From contig OZ245890.1 of assembly GCA_965229615.1 (NCBI GenBank), positions 682,001-746,000 on the forward strand: DNA of 64,000 bases, written 5' to 3'. This DNA comes from G965229615 sp965229615 (GTDB taxonomy: Bacteria > Pseudomonadota > Alphaproteobacteria > Rickettsiales > Midichloriaceae). Within the stretch, counting starts at the first letter, position 1, and the number at the start of each line of letters is the position of its first letter. Below are positions 45,403 through 55,393 of the stretch, in pieces. Position numbers and translations under genes: made by a program. The notes under the pieces were generated by a model. It was not told the origin of the DNA, searched no databases, and saw only the letters and a program-made list of their open reading frames with translations.

Positions 45403-47894
45403 GATGTTTACATTGTTCTCACTGTTCAAGTATAATTCGTGCCACAGAAATTGAAGTGACACGTGATGCTTTGGTCTTTTGCTGCATGGGTTGTAAAACT
45501 GCATATCTACTAATACAATCACTACACTTAGAAGCACATTATAAGTTTTGCAATGACATCTTCAACATATCACTAAGCAAAGTTAATGTATTCACTAATA
45601 ACGTTGATTATATGCCATTTATAGACAGTACCAACAGCGAAAACAATATACAGCTTATTATAGAAGGTATAAGATGTGGTTCATGCGTATGGTTAATAGA
45701 AAACACGCTTAGGGAGCAAGATGGTATTTTGCAAGCATCTGTCAATATGACAACAAAAGTTATGTCATTGATATGGACTGGTGATGCAAAACAGATCAAT
45801 TATTTTGTCTCTCTCATAGAAAAACTTGGCTATAAAGCCTTGCCAATAGTTGAAGATGCTGTAACAAATCAACAAAACGATCAAGCTAAACATTTGCTCA
45901 AAGCTATTGCTGTTTCTGGCTTTGTATGGGTACAAAATATGATGATAAGTATGGGTATATGGGCTGGCAATATAACTGAAGAAATTGCTGTTAATAGTAG
46001 GTTATTTATGAATATGTGTGCAGCTGCAGTTACAATACCCGGTGTTATATATTCAGGACAAACATTTTTCAGATCAGCAGTGAAAGCAGTGCGCTCATGG
46101 AAAAGCCATATGGACATACCAATATCAATTGCGATCATATTAACACTTCTAGTGAGTATCTATGCAACTTTTACTAACAGTACATTTGTATACTATGAGG
46201 CTGCTTCAAGCCTTGTCTTTGCATTACTAATAGGTAGATATCTAGATATGAAAATACGCAACAAGGCAGCTGAGTATGCTAGAAACCTTGTGTTACAGAA
46301 GACGCACTTTATAACCCTGTGCAAGGACGATGAACTTCAGATTGTCAGTGTTAAAAAAGCTGCAGTTGGAGACATAGCATATGTTGCGAGTGGTGAGAGA
46401 ATACCACTTGATGGCTGTATTATTGATGGAGAATCAGAAGTTGATAATAGTATCATCACAGGTGAATCAAAACCAAATAAGGTTAAAATTGGAGATAAAG
46501 TATTTGCTGGCGCAGTCAACATCAACACACCACTGAAGATAAGAGTGGATAGCACGGTTAATAATACAGTGTTGTCAGAAATCAAGAAACTAATAGAAAA
46601 GGCAGAACAGAACAGATCGAAATATAAAACTCTTGCTGACAAAAGTGCTCAGATTTATACACCAGTTGTATTGGTTTTAACATTACTGACGTTCATTGGA
46701 TGGTTTGTACACTCGGACTTCTCTGATGCATTGTTATATGGCATTTCTGTTCTTGTGATAACATGTCCATGTGCAATGGGGTTAGCAATACCGATAGTGC
46801 AAATTACTGCAGTATCCAATCTGATGAAACGTGGTATATTTATTAAATCAGATACAGCTTTGGAAAGATTATCAGAGGTAAAATCAATTGCATTCGATAA
46901 AACAGGAGTTCTAACATATGGAAGGCCAATACTATTGAATGCTGACACATTATCAAAATGGGCTAAATTTCTCATCAAAGGACTGGCTGTTCACAGCAAA
47001 CATCATTTATGCAATGCTATAGTTAAGATGTTTAATAGCGATGAGTATGCAGTACTGGACGATGTTTATGAAGAAAAAGGAATTGGAATTGCAGGTATAT
47101 GGGAATATAAAGCAATACATCATGTAGAGGATAATATTGATACAGAAATCCTCAACGCTATAAAACACAAGAAATTACGTGTTTCGCTTGGAAGAAAAAA
47201 ATTTGGAGATGATATCGAATTGCTTGATAAAAACAACTCTAATGACTCAATTGAGATGCAGCACATTCTACATACTTGGTTTTTAGTTGAAGGGGTTGAT
47301 GAATACACAAAATCTTATAGTACAATACTTGAAGTAAAAATGTTGTTTGCAGACAAGATAAGAGAAGAAGTAGTTGATGTCATATCAAATATGACTACTA
47401 ATTATCATATTAGTAAAGATAACATCTGTATCATATCAGGTGATAGCAATGTCAATGTCGAAATGATTGCAAACATCTGTAATATAAAGGAATGGCATGG
47501 CGAACTGACTCCACAGGGAAAATATGATGTGATCACACAAAAACAAAGTAACGGAGAAATAATTATGATGGTTGGTGATGGCCTCAACGATGCAGCAGCA
47601 ATGAAAGCAGCACACATTTCCATATCACCATCAAGTGTAATGGAGCTATCACAAAATCAAGCAGATATAGTGTTTCAACATGGATTAAATAGCATTGTAC
47701 AATCAATTTCAATTGCAAAGAAAAGTGTTTCTGTATCAAAGCAAAATATCTACATTGCTATATTATACAATATTGTTAGTATTCCAGTTGCAATGCTGGG
47801 ATTTGCTTCTCCATTGGTGGCTGCAATATTTATGAGTTTATCATCATTATTCGTTGTAGCAAACACATTACTACAAATGTATATTAGAAGGTAA
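45399..47894 (+). CDS. ccoI: Copper-translocating P-type ATPase of cbb3 oxidase assembly
   Basis: Pumps copper ions towards the periplasm for the cbb3 oxidase. It starts with C-L-H-C-S-H-C and a second C-C-M-G-C, an N-terminal zinc-finger-like element typical of CcoI/FixI, then a heavy-metal domain G-I-R-C-G-S-C. Membrane motif C-P-C (T-C-P-C-A-M-G), phosphorylation site D-K-T-G and hinge G-D-G-L-N-D-A-A-A-M are present. The length of 831 residues agrees with CcoI. Coupled by ATGA overlap to the kinase-like gene. It complements ccoQ-ccoP 30 kb away. Confidence 0.93.
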   Translation: MRCLHCSHCSSIIRATEIEVTRDALVFCCMGCKTAYLLIQSLHLEAHYKFCNDIFNISLSKVNVFTNNVDYMPFIDSTNSENNIQLIIEGIRCGSCVWLIENTLREQDGILQASVNMTTKVMSLIWTGDAKQINYFVSLIEKLGYKALPIVEDAVTNQQNDQAKHLLKAIAVSGFVWVQNMMISMGIWAGNITEEIAVNSRLFMNMCAAAVTIPGVIYSGQTFFRSAVKAVRSWKSHMDIPISIAIILTLLVSIYATFTNSTFVYYEAASSLVFALLIGRYLDMKIRNKAAEYARNLVLQKTHFITLCKDDELQIVSVKKAAVGDIAYVASGERIPLDGCIIDGESEVDNSIITGESKPNKVKIGDKVFAGAVNINTPLKIRVDSTVNNTVLSEIKKLIEKAEQNRSKYKTLADKSAQIYTPVVLVLTLLTFIGWFVHSDFSDALLYGISVLVITCPCAMGLAIPIVQITAVSNLMKRGIFIKSDTALERLSEVKSIAFDKTGVLTYGRPILLNADTLSKWAKFLIKGLAVHSKHHLCNAIVKMFNSDEYAVLDDVYEEKGIGIAGIWEYKAIHHVEDNIDTEILNAIKHKKLRVSLGRKKFGDDIELLDKNNSNDSIEMQHILHTWFLVEGVDEYTKSYSTILEVKMLFADKIREEVVDVISNMTTNYHISKDNICIISGDSNVNVEMIANICNIKEWHGELTPQGKYDVITQKQSNGEIIMMVGDGLNDAAAMKAAHISISPSSVMELSQNQADIVFQHGLNSIVQSISIAKKSVSVSKQNIYIAILYNIVSIPVAMLGFASPLVAAIFMSLSSLFVVANTLLQMYIRR

Positions 47895-47914
47895 TCGCGA
47901 AAATACGAAAAGCA

Positions 47915-48007
47915 ATGTTGTTGGATTATTTCATCAAGGGATTTGTAGTTTGTTTTATTTTAGCAGCCTACATTGGCCCCATAGGCATAATGTGTAACAT
48001 TGTATAG
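47915..48007 (+). pseudogene. Remnant of a LysE-family amino acid exporter (N-terminal end only)
   Basis: A 30-codon frame reads Y-F-I-K-G-F-V-V-C-F-I-L-A-A-Y-I-G-P-I-G-I and stops. This resembles the first helix of LysE/RhtB exporters (K-G-F-x(7)-A-A-P-V-G-P-I-G-I). No continuation is seen in the following 120 bases in any frame. It is probably a decayed gene between ccoI and flhA. The family call is by eye. Confidence 0.45.
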
Positions 48008-48128
48008 GTATATTATGATAGGCCTTCTTCTTGTTTAGCACTCAAGAAAATTTTGTTTTGCATGTAAATCATATGTTATATAATGCGGAATGCGTATGAA
48101 TTGGTAGGTAAAACAAAATTAAGAAATC

Positions 48129-50240
48129 ATGAAGGATAAAATAACTAATGCTCTGCCAAAAATAGATGAATTGCTTGAGTCATTCAGACATCCGAAACAA
48201 TATAGGGATGTACTTTTCGCAATTGGTGTGTTGTGCATAATATCAGTACTGATATTCCCAGTGTCACCAGTGTTGCTTGACCTCCTATTAAGTGTTTCAA
48301 TTAGCTTTGCAGTGTTAATTTTAATGACTGTATTGTTCATCAATAGATCCCTTGATTTTAATTCATTCCCTAGTGTGTTGTTAGTTGTAACAATGTTGAG
48401 GCTAGCACTCAACATATCTACCACACGCTTGATACTAGCAGATGGGCATCTTGGTACAGCTGCTGCAGGTCATGTTGTTGAAGCTTTTGGCTATTTTGTA
48501 ATGCAGGGATCAGTGGTAATAGGTACAATAGTATTTGGCATATTAACAATCATTAATTTCATTGTAATAACAAAAGGTTCAGGACGCATCGCTGAAGTTG
48601 CAGCGCGTTTTAGTTTAGATGCTATGCCTGGAAAACAAATGGCCATAGATGCGGATTTATCAGCTGGTCTGATACAAGAAGATGAAGCAAAACAACGTCG
48701 TAAGGATTTGGAAAACGAAACAAACTTCTATGGTGCTATGGATGGTGCTAATAAGTTTGTGAGGGGTGATGCAATAGCTGGCCTCCTTATAACATTCATA
48801 AATTTTGTAGGAGGAATATTAATAGGTATAGTGCAAAAGAATATGACATTTTCGCAAGCACTGCATACATATACCATACTTACAATAGGTGATGGACTAG
48901 TGACACAAATTCCAGCACTGATTGTTTCAATTGCCGCAGGTTTGTTGGTAACAAAATCTGGCATCCGTGGATCAACAGATAAGGCAATATTTGAACAACT
49001 TGGTAATTATCCACAGAGTCTTGCAATAAGTGGTGGCTTATTATTTGTTATGGGAGCTATAATGCCAGGTATACCATTTATACCATTCAGTATTGTAGCA
49101 ACATTATGTGGTATAAGTGCATATTTTATTAATAAAAATAAAAGAGCAGTTGTTGAACAAACTGACGAAACTCCTAAAACACCAGCAGAAGTTAAGGAGT
49201 TATCCGAAAAGGCATTAATGCAATCATTGCAGATGGATAATATCAAACTCGAATTGGGATATGCTCTCATATCACTTTTAGGGGGAGATGAGGATAAAAA
49301 AATCACGACCCAAATAAAAAACCTTAGAAAACAAATCGCTAGGGAGATGGGTTTTATACTACCATCAGTACGTATCCAGGATAATATGCAACTAGAAAGT
49401 AATGAATATGTAATACGTATAAAGGACGTTGAAGTTGGTCGTAATTCTGTTCGTCCAGGGAAATTATTGATTATGAATCCCAAGGGAACAGCAATGACAA
49501 TAGTTGGTGAGGATGTCAAGGACCCAGCATTCAATATCAACGCTAGATGGGTTAGTGCATCAGCCCGAGAAGAAGCTATGTTTAAAGAATATACTGTTGT
49601 TGAACCATCAACAGTGATAGTTACACACCTTACGGAGTTGGTTAAAGAAAACATTACAGATTTACTGACATATGGTGAAGTACAAAAACTCATAGATAAT
49701 TTACAACCAGAGCATAAAAAGCTTATTGATACTATCATTCCAAATGATATGACACTTGTCACATTGCAAAGAGTTCTACAATCACTACTCAGTGAAAGCG
49801 TTTCAATAAGAGATTTAGCAGCAATATTAGAAGCCCTTTCTGAAATCTGCAGCACAACAAAAAACATCAGTAGATTGGTTGAACATGTTAGAATAAGGTT
49901 AGCAAAACAGATATGCCAGGCTAATACAAACATTTATCATTATATTCCAATCATTATACTATCACCTACATGGGAGCAAAGTTTTATCGAAAACATAGTT
50001 GGTGAAGGTGATGGTAAACAACTCATCATGCCACCTAGTAAACTACATGAGTTTGTTATATCTGTCACTACCGAGATTGATAAACAACATGCAAACAACG
50101 AATATCCAGTTATACTAACATCACCTGTCCTAAGGCCATTTGTGAGATCGATTATTGAACGGTTTAAATCAAATCTTGTTGTGATGTCACAAAATGAAAT
50201 ACATCCTAAAGCAAAAATAAAAACTGTTGGACAAATATAG
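48129..50240 (+). CDS. flhA: Flagellar export apparatus protein FlhA
   Basis: Inner-membrane component of the flagellar type III export gate. The first eight helices (to about residue 330) include L-R-L-A-L-N-I-S-T-T-R-L-I-L and the conserved cytoplasmic loop A-R-F-S-L-D-A-M-P-G-K-Q-M-A-I-D. The C-terminal cytoplasmic domain has R-I-K-D-V-E-V-G and L-T-Y-G-E-V-Q-K-L, then V-T-L-Q-R-V-L-Q-S-L-L. At 703 residues it is full length and intact. Assignment to the flagellar rather than injectisome branch rests on overall resemblance and on flgD being present. Confidence 0.95.
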   Translation: MKDKITNALPKIDELLESFRHPKQYRDVLFAIGVLCIISVLIFPVSPVLLDLLLSVSISFAVLILMTVLFINRSLDFNSFPSVLLVVTMLRLALNISTTRLILADGHLGTAAAGHVVEAFGYFVMQGSVVIGTIVFGILTIINFIVITKGSGRIAEVAARFSLDAMPGKQMAIDADLSAGLIQEDEAKQRRKDLENETNFYGAMDGANKFVRGDAIAGLLITFINFVGGILIGIVQKNMTFSQALHTYTILTIGDGLVTQIPALIVSIAAGLLVTKSGIRGSTDKAIFEQLGNYPQSLAISGGLLFVMGAIMPGIPFIPFSIVATLCGISAYFINKNKRAVVEQTDETPKTPAEVKELSEKALMQSLQMDNIKLELGYALISLLGGDEDKKITTQIKNLRKQIAREMGFILPSVRIQDNMQLESNEYVIRIKDVEVGRNSVRPGKLLIMNPKGTAMTIVGEDVKDPAFNINARWVSASAREEAMFKEYTVVEPSTVIVTHLTELVKENITDLLTYGEVQKLIDNLQPEHKKLIDTIIPNDMTLVTLQRVLQSLLSESVSIRDLAAILEALSEICSTTKNISRLVEHVRIRLAKQICQANTNIYHYIPIIILSPTWEQSFIENIVGEGDGKQLIMPPSKLHEFVISVTTEIDKQHANNEYPVILTSPVLRPFVRSIIERFKSNLVVMSQNEIHPKAKIKTVGQI

Positions 50241-50246
50241 TGTGTC

Positions 50247-50930
50247 TTACCTTTTGCATAGACTAAATAAATGTATTATATCGCCACGCAGCAGTGCCTT
50301 TTGACAATATCTGGTTAGTATATGGTGGTTTGAACATTCTTCCACATTATATAAAGTTTTATACTCGATGTACCAACAATCTGAAAACCTATCTAGCACA
50401 CATTTGATCCATTCTGCATATCCAGTATGATCGGTTGCTATTGTTAGTATACCATTTATTGATGTCTTGTGCGTTAACAGCTTCAACATATCGTCATTTA
50501 TAATACGCCTTTTATGATGTCTTTTCTTAGGCCATGGATCAGGAAACAATATATACCATTTTTCCACAAGTCCATCACCTATCTGTAGCATCAAATCACG
50601 AGCATCATCACACCATATCATAAGATTATTTATACTTTTGTCATTAATATATTGCAGTACTTTGACAGTGCCATTAATATATGGCTCACAACCTATTATG
50701 TATGGTTTGTTATCATCATATGCTGTCCTCTCAAGTAGATCGATAAGATGTTCACCACTACCGAATCCTATTTCAAACCAAATTTTCACATTGACTTCAT
50801 CCACATTTCTAATAAAAGTTTGTGAGGGACGTATTAATGGCAGCATTTCATTCATCATAGCACTTTGCATTGTACTTAGTTTATGCACTTTCCTCCTACC
50901 AAATGATCTGTTCTGCAATTGTTGTTTCAT
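50247..50930 (-). CDS. trmB: tRNA (guanine-N7-)-methyltransferase
   Basis: Forms m7G46 in tRNA variable loops. The SAM motif E-I-G-F-G-S-G-E-H and the signature F-P-D-P-W-P-K-K-R-H-H-K-R-R are both present, as is A-T-D-H-T-G-Y-A-E-W near the end. Length of 227 residues is normal. It converges on flhA with six bases between stops. Confidence 0.96.
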   Translation of the reverse strand: MKQQLQNRSFGRRKVHKLSTMQSAMMNEMLPLIRPSQTFIRNVDEVNVKIWFEIGFGSGEHLIDLLERTAYDDNKPYIIGCEPYINGTVKVLQYINDKSINNLMIWCDDARDLMLQIGDGLVEKWYILFPDPWPKKRHHKRRIINDDMLKLLTHKTSINGILTIATDHTGYAEWIKCVLDRFSDCWYIEYKTLYNVEECSNHHILTRYCQKALLRGDIIHLFSLCKR

Positions 50931-51046
50931 ATATATTACTTAGAAATTAGTTCACTACCTATAGTTACACTTGTATTAAAAATACCTCATGATATAATCT
51001 CCTGATATATGACAAGCAAATAATCAATAAAAAATTGGATAACAAA

Positions 51047-52372
51047 ATGATCTTTCAACATAGGAAAAGTTCTCATGTAAATATTATATTAACAATACTT
51101 TTTCTAATACTGATACCAACACAAAATGTAAATGCTCTGGTTCGCATCGATATAACTCAAGGACAAGTTGATCCAATGCCTATTGCAATGGTTGAATTTT
51201 ATGGTGATAGATCAATACAAGAAACAGCAAGTAGTATTTTCAAAAAAATAGCTAATAATCTTGAAGGATCTGGACTTTTCAGATTGATTGATAGTACTGC
51301 TTTTCTGGAAAAACCAAATATAAAAACATACCCAAACTTTTCAAACTGGAGAAAAATAGGTGCAACAGTACTTGTAATTGGACACGTTGAACAACTAGCG
51401 GGTAATGAAATAAAAGTTTCAATCAAGATATGGGATCCGTATGGTCAAGTGTTGATAGATGGACTTGGCTATAAAATCCACAGAAACGGATGGCACAGAG
51501 CAGCTCATAAGATATCAGATAAAATATATTCACATCTTACAGGTGAACAAGGGTATTTTGATTCACGTGTTGTCTTCATATCAGAATCGGGAACAGGTAA
51601 GAAAAAAATCAAAAGACTGGCCATTATGGATCAAGATGGCGATAATGTACAGATGCTAAGTGATGGTAAAAAACTTGTGTTAACACCCAGATTCGATCCA
51701 TCAAGTCACCGTGTAGCATATCTATCCTATGCAAACAATATACCACAGGTATTCCTATTTGATTTAGCAAGTGGTAGACGTCAATTGGTCGGTAATTTCC
51801 GTGGTATGTCATTTGCACCAAGATTTTCTCCTGATGGCAAGTACTTGATCATGTCAATAGCGCGCAATGGTACAACTTCAATTCATGAGGTGAATCTTAG
51901 CAGTAGTACGATGAAGAGGATTGCTGGTATTGATGGTACGATCAGCACATCACCTTCATATTCTCCTGATGGAAAAAAAATAGTTTTCAATTCAGATCGT
52001 GATGGCAGCAAGCATTTATATGTGATGAATAGAGATGGTTCCAATGTGATCAAAATAAGTCATGGCATTGGCAAATATGCTGATCCAGTATGGTCTCCAA
52101 GAGGTGATTTTATAGCCTTCACAAAAATGGAAGGTGGAATGTTTTATATAGGTTTGATGCGTCCAGATGGTAGTGGTGAAAGACTGCTAACTACAAGTTG
52201 GTTGGATGAAGGACCAACATGGTCACCAAATGGTAGAGTGATAATGTTTTCAAGAGAGCAACGGAATGGACAGAACTATATTCATAAGGTTGATGTTACA
52301 GGATATAACGAGAAGCGCATAAAAACTCCGAGCACTGCATCTGATCCAGCATGGTCAAAACTTTTATCATGA
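51047..52372 (+). CDS. tolB: Tol-Pal system periplasmic protein TolB
   Basis: Periplasmic propeller protein linking Pal to the Tol system for outer membrane constriction. Starting at the ATG at 51047 (a TTG at 51035 is also open), it has a signal peptide ending P-T-Q-N-V-N-A. The N-terminal domain has I-A-M-V-E-F-Y-G and I-G-A-T-V-L-V-I-G-H-V. The propeller blades repeat F-S-P-D-G-K, Y-S-P-D-G-K-K-I-V-F-N-S-D-R-D-G-S, W-S-P-R-G-D and W-S-P-N-G-R. Length of 441 residues is normal. No other tol genes are adjacent. Confidence 0.96.
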   Translation: MIFQHRKSSHVNIILTILFLILIPTQNVNALVRIDITQGQVDPMPIAMVEFYGDRSIQETASSIFKKIANNLEGSGLFRLIDSTAFLEKPNIKTYPNFSNWRKIGATVLVIGHVEQLAGNEIKVSIKIWDPYGQVLIDGLGYKIHRNGWHRAAHKISDKIYSHLTGEQGYFDSRVVFISESGTGKKKIKRLAIMDQDGDNVQMLSDGKKLVLTPRFDPSSHRVAYLSYANNIPQVFLFDLASGRRQLVGNFRGMSFAPRFSPDGKYLIMSIARNGTTSIHEVNLSSSTMKRIAGIDGTISTSPSYSPDGKKIVFNSDRDGSKHLYVMNRDGSNVIKISHGIGKYADPVWSPRGDFIAFTKMEGGMFYIGLMRPDGSGERLLTTSWLDEGPTWSPNGRVIMFSREQRNGQNYIHKVDVTGYNEKRIKTPSTASDPAWSKLLS

Positions 52373-52454
52373 GTGTTCATATCAACTCAGTATAACTGTT
52401 GGTGTCGTACATTTTGCATACTTTGCTTGTGCAAGATGATGTTATGAATTATAT

Positions 52455-53954
52455 ATGTTTCAATTTATTCATTTTATAAAACAAAATGTCAAATCAGTAA
52501 TGCAAGGAAGTAAGACACAAAACACAGTTACATCAAATGGTGCACAAACAGTGAAAAAAGGCAAGGTAATACAAATTATGGGTAGTATAGTAGATGTACA
52601 GTTTGAATCACATCTGCCACCAATACTCAACGCACTGCACTGTTGTTTGGGTGATAAAAGACTTGTGCTAGAGGTAGCTCAACACTTGGGAGAAAGCATT
52701 GTGAGAACAATTGCAATGGATAATACAAATGGTTTGGCAAGAGGAATTGATGTCGTTGATACAGGTGATACTATCAAGGTACCAGTTGGGAGATGTACAC
52801 TAGGTAGAATCTTCAATGTTATTGGTGAAACAATAGATGGTAAAGGACAAGTTAATGCAACAGAATATAGGTCTATACATGCAAAACCCCCAGAACTGAT
52901 TGATCAGTCAACCAATAGTGAAGTGCTGGTCACTGGCATCAAGGTTATAGATCTATTGGCTCCATATCCAAAGGGGGGAAAAATTGGTTTATTTGGTGGT
53001 GCTGGTGTTGGCAAAACAGTATTGATAATGGAACTAATAAACAATATCGCAAAAGCACATAGTGGTTTTTCAGTGTTTGCTGGTGTTGGTGAGCGCACAA
53101 GAGAGGGTAACGACCTATATAATGAAATGATTGAATCGAAGGTGATAGATTTGGAAAATCCTGAAAAATCCAAAGTAACCCTCGTGTATGGACAAATGAA
53201 TGAACCACCAGGAGCTAGAGCGAGGGTTGCTTTGTCAGCACTCAGTATGGCTGAATATTTTCGTGATCAGGAGCGTCAGAATATCCTATTATTCATAGAC
53301 AATATCTTCAGGTTCACACAGGCAGGCGCTGAGGTTTCATCAACATTAGGACGTATACCTTCAGCCATGGGATATCAACCAACTCTTGCAACGGAAATGG
53401 GTGCATTGCAGGAGAGGATAACATCAACAAAATCTGGTTCGATTACTTCAGTACAGGCTATATATGTACCTGCTGATGATCTTACAGATCCAGCACCAGC
53501 AACATCATTCACTCATCTTGATGCTACAACTGTGTTGAGTCGTGCACTTGCAGAGCTTGGTATATATCCAGCGATCGATCCACTTGACAGCACATCGCAG
53601 ATGTTAACACCAGAAATTGTTGGTGATGAACATTATAACACTGCTAGGGAAGTACAAAGAATATTACAGACATATAAATCGTTGCAGGATATGATAGCAA
53701 TACTTGGTGTTGATGAGCTATCAGCAGAAGATAAAATTGTCATAGTAAGAGCAAGAAGAATTCAGAGATTCTTATCTCAGCCATTCAATGTTGCTGAAAC
53801 CTTCAGTGGCATGCCTGGATGTCTCGTCAGCATGTATGATACAATTTCAGGGTTCAAAAAGATTATAGATGGGCATTATGATCATTTGCCTGAAGCTGCA
53901 TTTTATATGGTTGGTACCATAGAGGAAGTGGAAGAAAAAGCAAAAAAATTATAA
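52455..53954 (+). CDS. atpD: ATP synthase F1 subunit beta
   Basis: Catalytic subunit of the F1 ATPase. Walker A G-G-A-G-V-G-K-T, the L-L-F-I-D-N-I-F-R-F-T-Q-A-G-A-E-V-S signature and D-D-L-T-D-P-A-P-A-T are all present. The first 35 residues precede the usual start (K-G-K-V-I-Q-I-M-G); a second ATG at 52500 may be the true start. atpC follows after 9 bases. The rest of the ATP synthase genes are not in the window; atpD-atpC is unlinked from the main cluster in many Rickettsiales. Confidence 0.97.
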   Translation: MFQFIHFIKQNVKSVMQGSKTQNTVTSNGAQTVKKGKVIQIMGSIVDVQFESHLPPILNALHCCLGDKRLVLEVAQHLGESIVRTIAMDNTNGLARGIDVVDTGDTIKVPVGRCTLGRIFNVIGETIDGKGQVNATEYRSIHAKPPELIDQSTNSEVLVTGIKVIDLLAPYPKGGKIGLFGGAGVGKTVLIMELINNIAKAHSGFSVFAGVGERTREGNDLYNEMIESKVIDLENPEKSKVTLVYGQMNEPPGARARVALSALSMAEYFRDQERQNILLFIDNIFRFTQAGAEVSSTLGRIPSAMGYQPTLATEMGALQERITSTKSGSITSVQAIYVPADDLTDPAPATSFTHLDATTVLSRALAELGIYPAIDPLDSTSQMLTPEIVGDEHYNTAREVQRILQTYKSLQDMIAILGVDELSAEDKIVIVRARRIQRFLSQPFNVAETFSGMPGCLVSMYDTISGFKKIIDGHYDHLPEAAFYMVGTIEEVEEKAKKL

Positions 53955-53963
53955 AAAGTTGCT

Positions 53964-54230
53964 ATGCAGGAAACACAAATTAATCTCATGGTTGTTAAAC
54001 CAGAAGGAGAATTATTTGAGGGACAATGCACATCAGTTTCACTACCAGGAAAAAATGGTATGTTGGAAGCGATGTATGGGCATGAACCAATGATTATTGA
54101 GTTGGTTGCTGGTGTGATATCGATTAAAACCTCGAACGGGGAATGTCGTCATAGTATTACTGTTGATAGTGATATGGCAGCAGTTGCTATAATAGAAAAT
54201 ACGGAAGTGAGAATTATATTATCAGATTAA
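53964..54230 (+). CDS. atpC: ATP synthase F1 subunit epsilon (short form)
   Basis: Central-stalk subunit. It matches the N-terminal beta-sandwich: V-V-K-P-E-G-E-L-F-E-G, the S-L-P-G-K-N-G block and M-Y-G-H-E-P. At 88 residues it lacks the C-terminal helical hairpin present in most bacterial epsilon subunits (about 130-140 residues), which normally inhibits hydrolysis. Short epsilon subunits occur in some alphaproteobacteria. It follows atpD directly. Confidence 0.88.
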   Translation: MQETQINLMVVKPEGELFEGQCTSVSLPGKNGMLEAMYGHEPMIIELVAGVISIKTSNGECRHSITVDSDMAAVAIIENTEVRIILSD

Positions 54231-54307
54231 CATTGAAATATAGCTGCAACATTTTAAAGTCTTGAGTGATAAGATCGAAGTGTGATGAACTTTAATTTTA
54301 ATTAATA

Positions 54308-55291
54308 ATGATCAATATGTTGCAGGAATCTGATATGACACTTGCTTTGCTAGGACTCGTAATACTTGCAATCGGTGTATTTTCAATCAAAATAGTACCA
54401 CAACAACAAGCATGGATAGTGGAAAGGCTTGGAAAATACAATAAGTTATTTGAAGCTGGACTTCATTTCATAATACCTTTTATCGAAAAAGTTTCATACA
54501 AACATACTTTCAAGGAAAGGGCTATAGATGTTCTAGAGCAGGCAGCAATAACAAAAGACAATGTCACACTTTTGATGGATGGAATAATATACGTGAAAAT
54601 AACAAATCCAGTTGATGCTTCATATGGTGTTGAAAATCCATACTATGCTGTTACTCAACTTGCTCAAACTTCTATGAGATCAGCATTAGGTAAATTGACA
54701 ATGGAAAACATATTTGAAGCACGTGAGTTGTTAAATGCACAAATAGTTGAAGCAATAAATGAGGCTGCAGGACCATGGGGTATTCAATGCATGAGATATG
54801 AAATACGTGATATAAAACCACCAGCAAGTATTCTCAAGTCAATGGAAATGCAAGTTGCAGCAGAGAGACAAAAAAGGGCAAACATTCTTGAATCTGAAGG
54901 GCGGATGCAATCTATGGTAAATATAGCCGAAGGTAAAAAGTGTGAAGTTGTACTCAATTCTGAAGCTATGATGACTGACCAAATTAATAAGTCAAAAGGT
55001 GAAGCTGAAGGTATATTGCTTGTCGCAAACGCCACAGCGGAAAGTATATCAGTAATTGCTAGCACAATATCGCAAAACGGTGGTAAAGACGCAGTAGGTT
55101 TGCGTATTGCAGAACGTTATATAGATGCATTTAAAGAATTGGCGAAAACCAACAATACCATGATAGTACCAGCTGATGTCAGTAATTTAAGTAGTATGAT
55201 CTCTCAAATCCTTGGAGTATATAAACAATCAAAATTAGATGATAAAATTAACACTTATGATGATATAACAACTGCAAATGAGATGAAATAG
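54308..55291 (+). CDS. SPFH/band 7 membrane protein (QmcA/paraslipin-like)
   Basis: A 327-residue protein with one N-terminal membrane helix (about residues 9-27), then V-P-Q-Q-Q-A-W-I-V-E-R-L-G-K-Y and T-K-D-N-V-T-L-L-M-D-G-I-I-Y, typical of the QmcA/stomatin-like-2 branch. The coiled-coil region A-A-E-R-Q-K-R-A-N-I-L-E-S-E-G and G-E-A-E-G-I-L-L-V-A-N-A-T-A-E supports oligomerisation. Such proteins form membrane microdomains and help quality control. No NfeD partner is adjacent, which usually accompanies these genes. Confidence 0.9.
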   Translation: MINMLQESDMTLALLGLVILAIGVFSIKIVPQQQAWIVERLGKYNKLFEAGLHFIIPFIEKVSYKHTFKERAIDVLEQAAITKDNVTLLMDGIIYVKITNPVDASYGVENPYYAVTQLAQTSMRSALGKLTMENIFEARELLNAQIVEAINEAAGPWGIQCMRYEIRDIKPPASILKSMEMQVAAERQKRANILESEGRMQSMVNIAEGKKCEVVLNSEAMMTDQINKSKGEAEGILLVANATAESISVIASTISQNGGKDAVGLRIAERYIDAFKELAKTNNTMIVPADVSNLSSMISQILGVYKQSKLDDKINTYDDITTANEMK

Positions 55292-55393
55292 CTGAATGGT
55301 ATGTACAACCATTGATGGTCAAACATTTGCACACTCGTATGCATTGTGTTATAATAAATATAATGAGAGGGAGAGAGGTAATACTACAATAAA

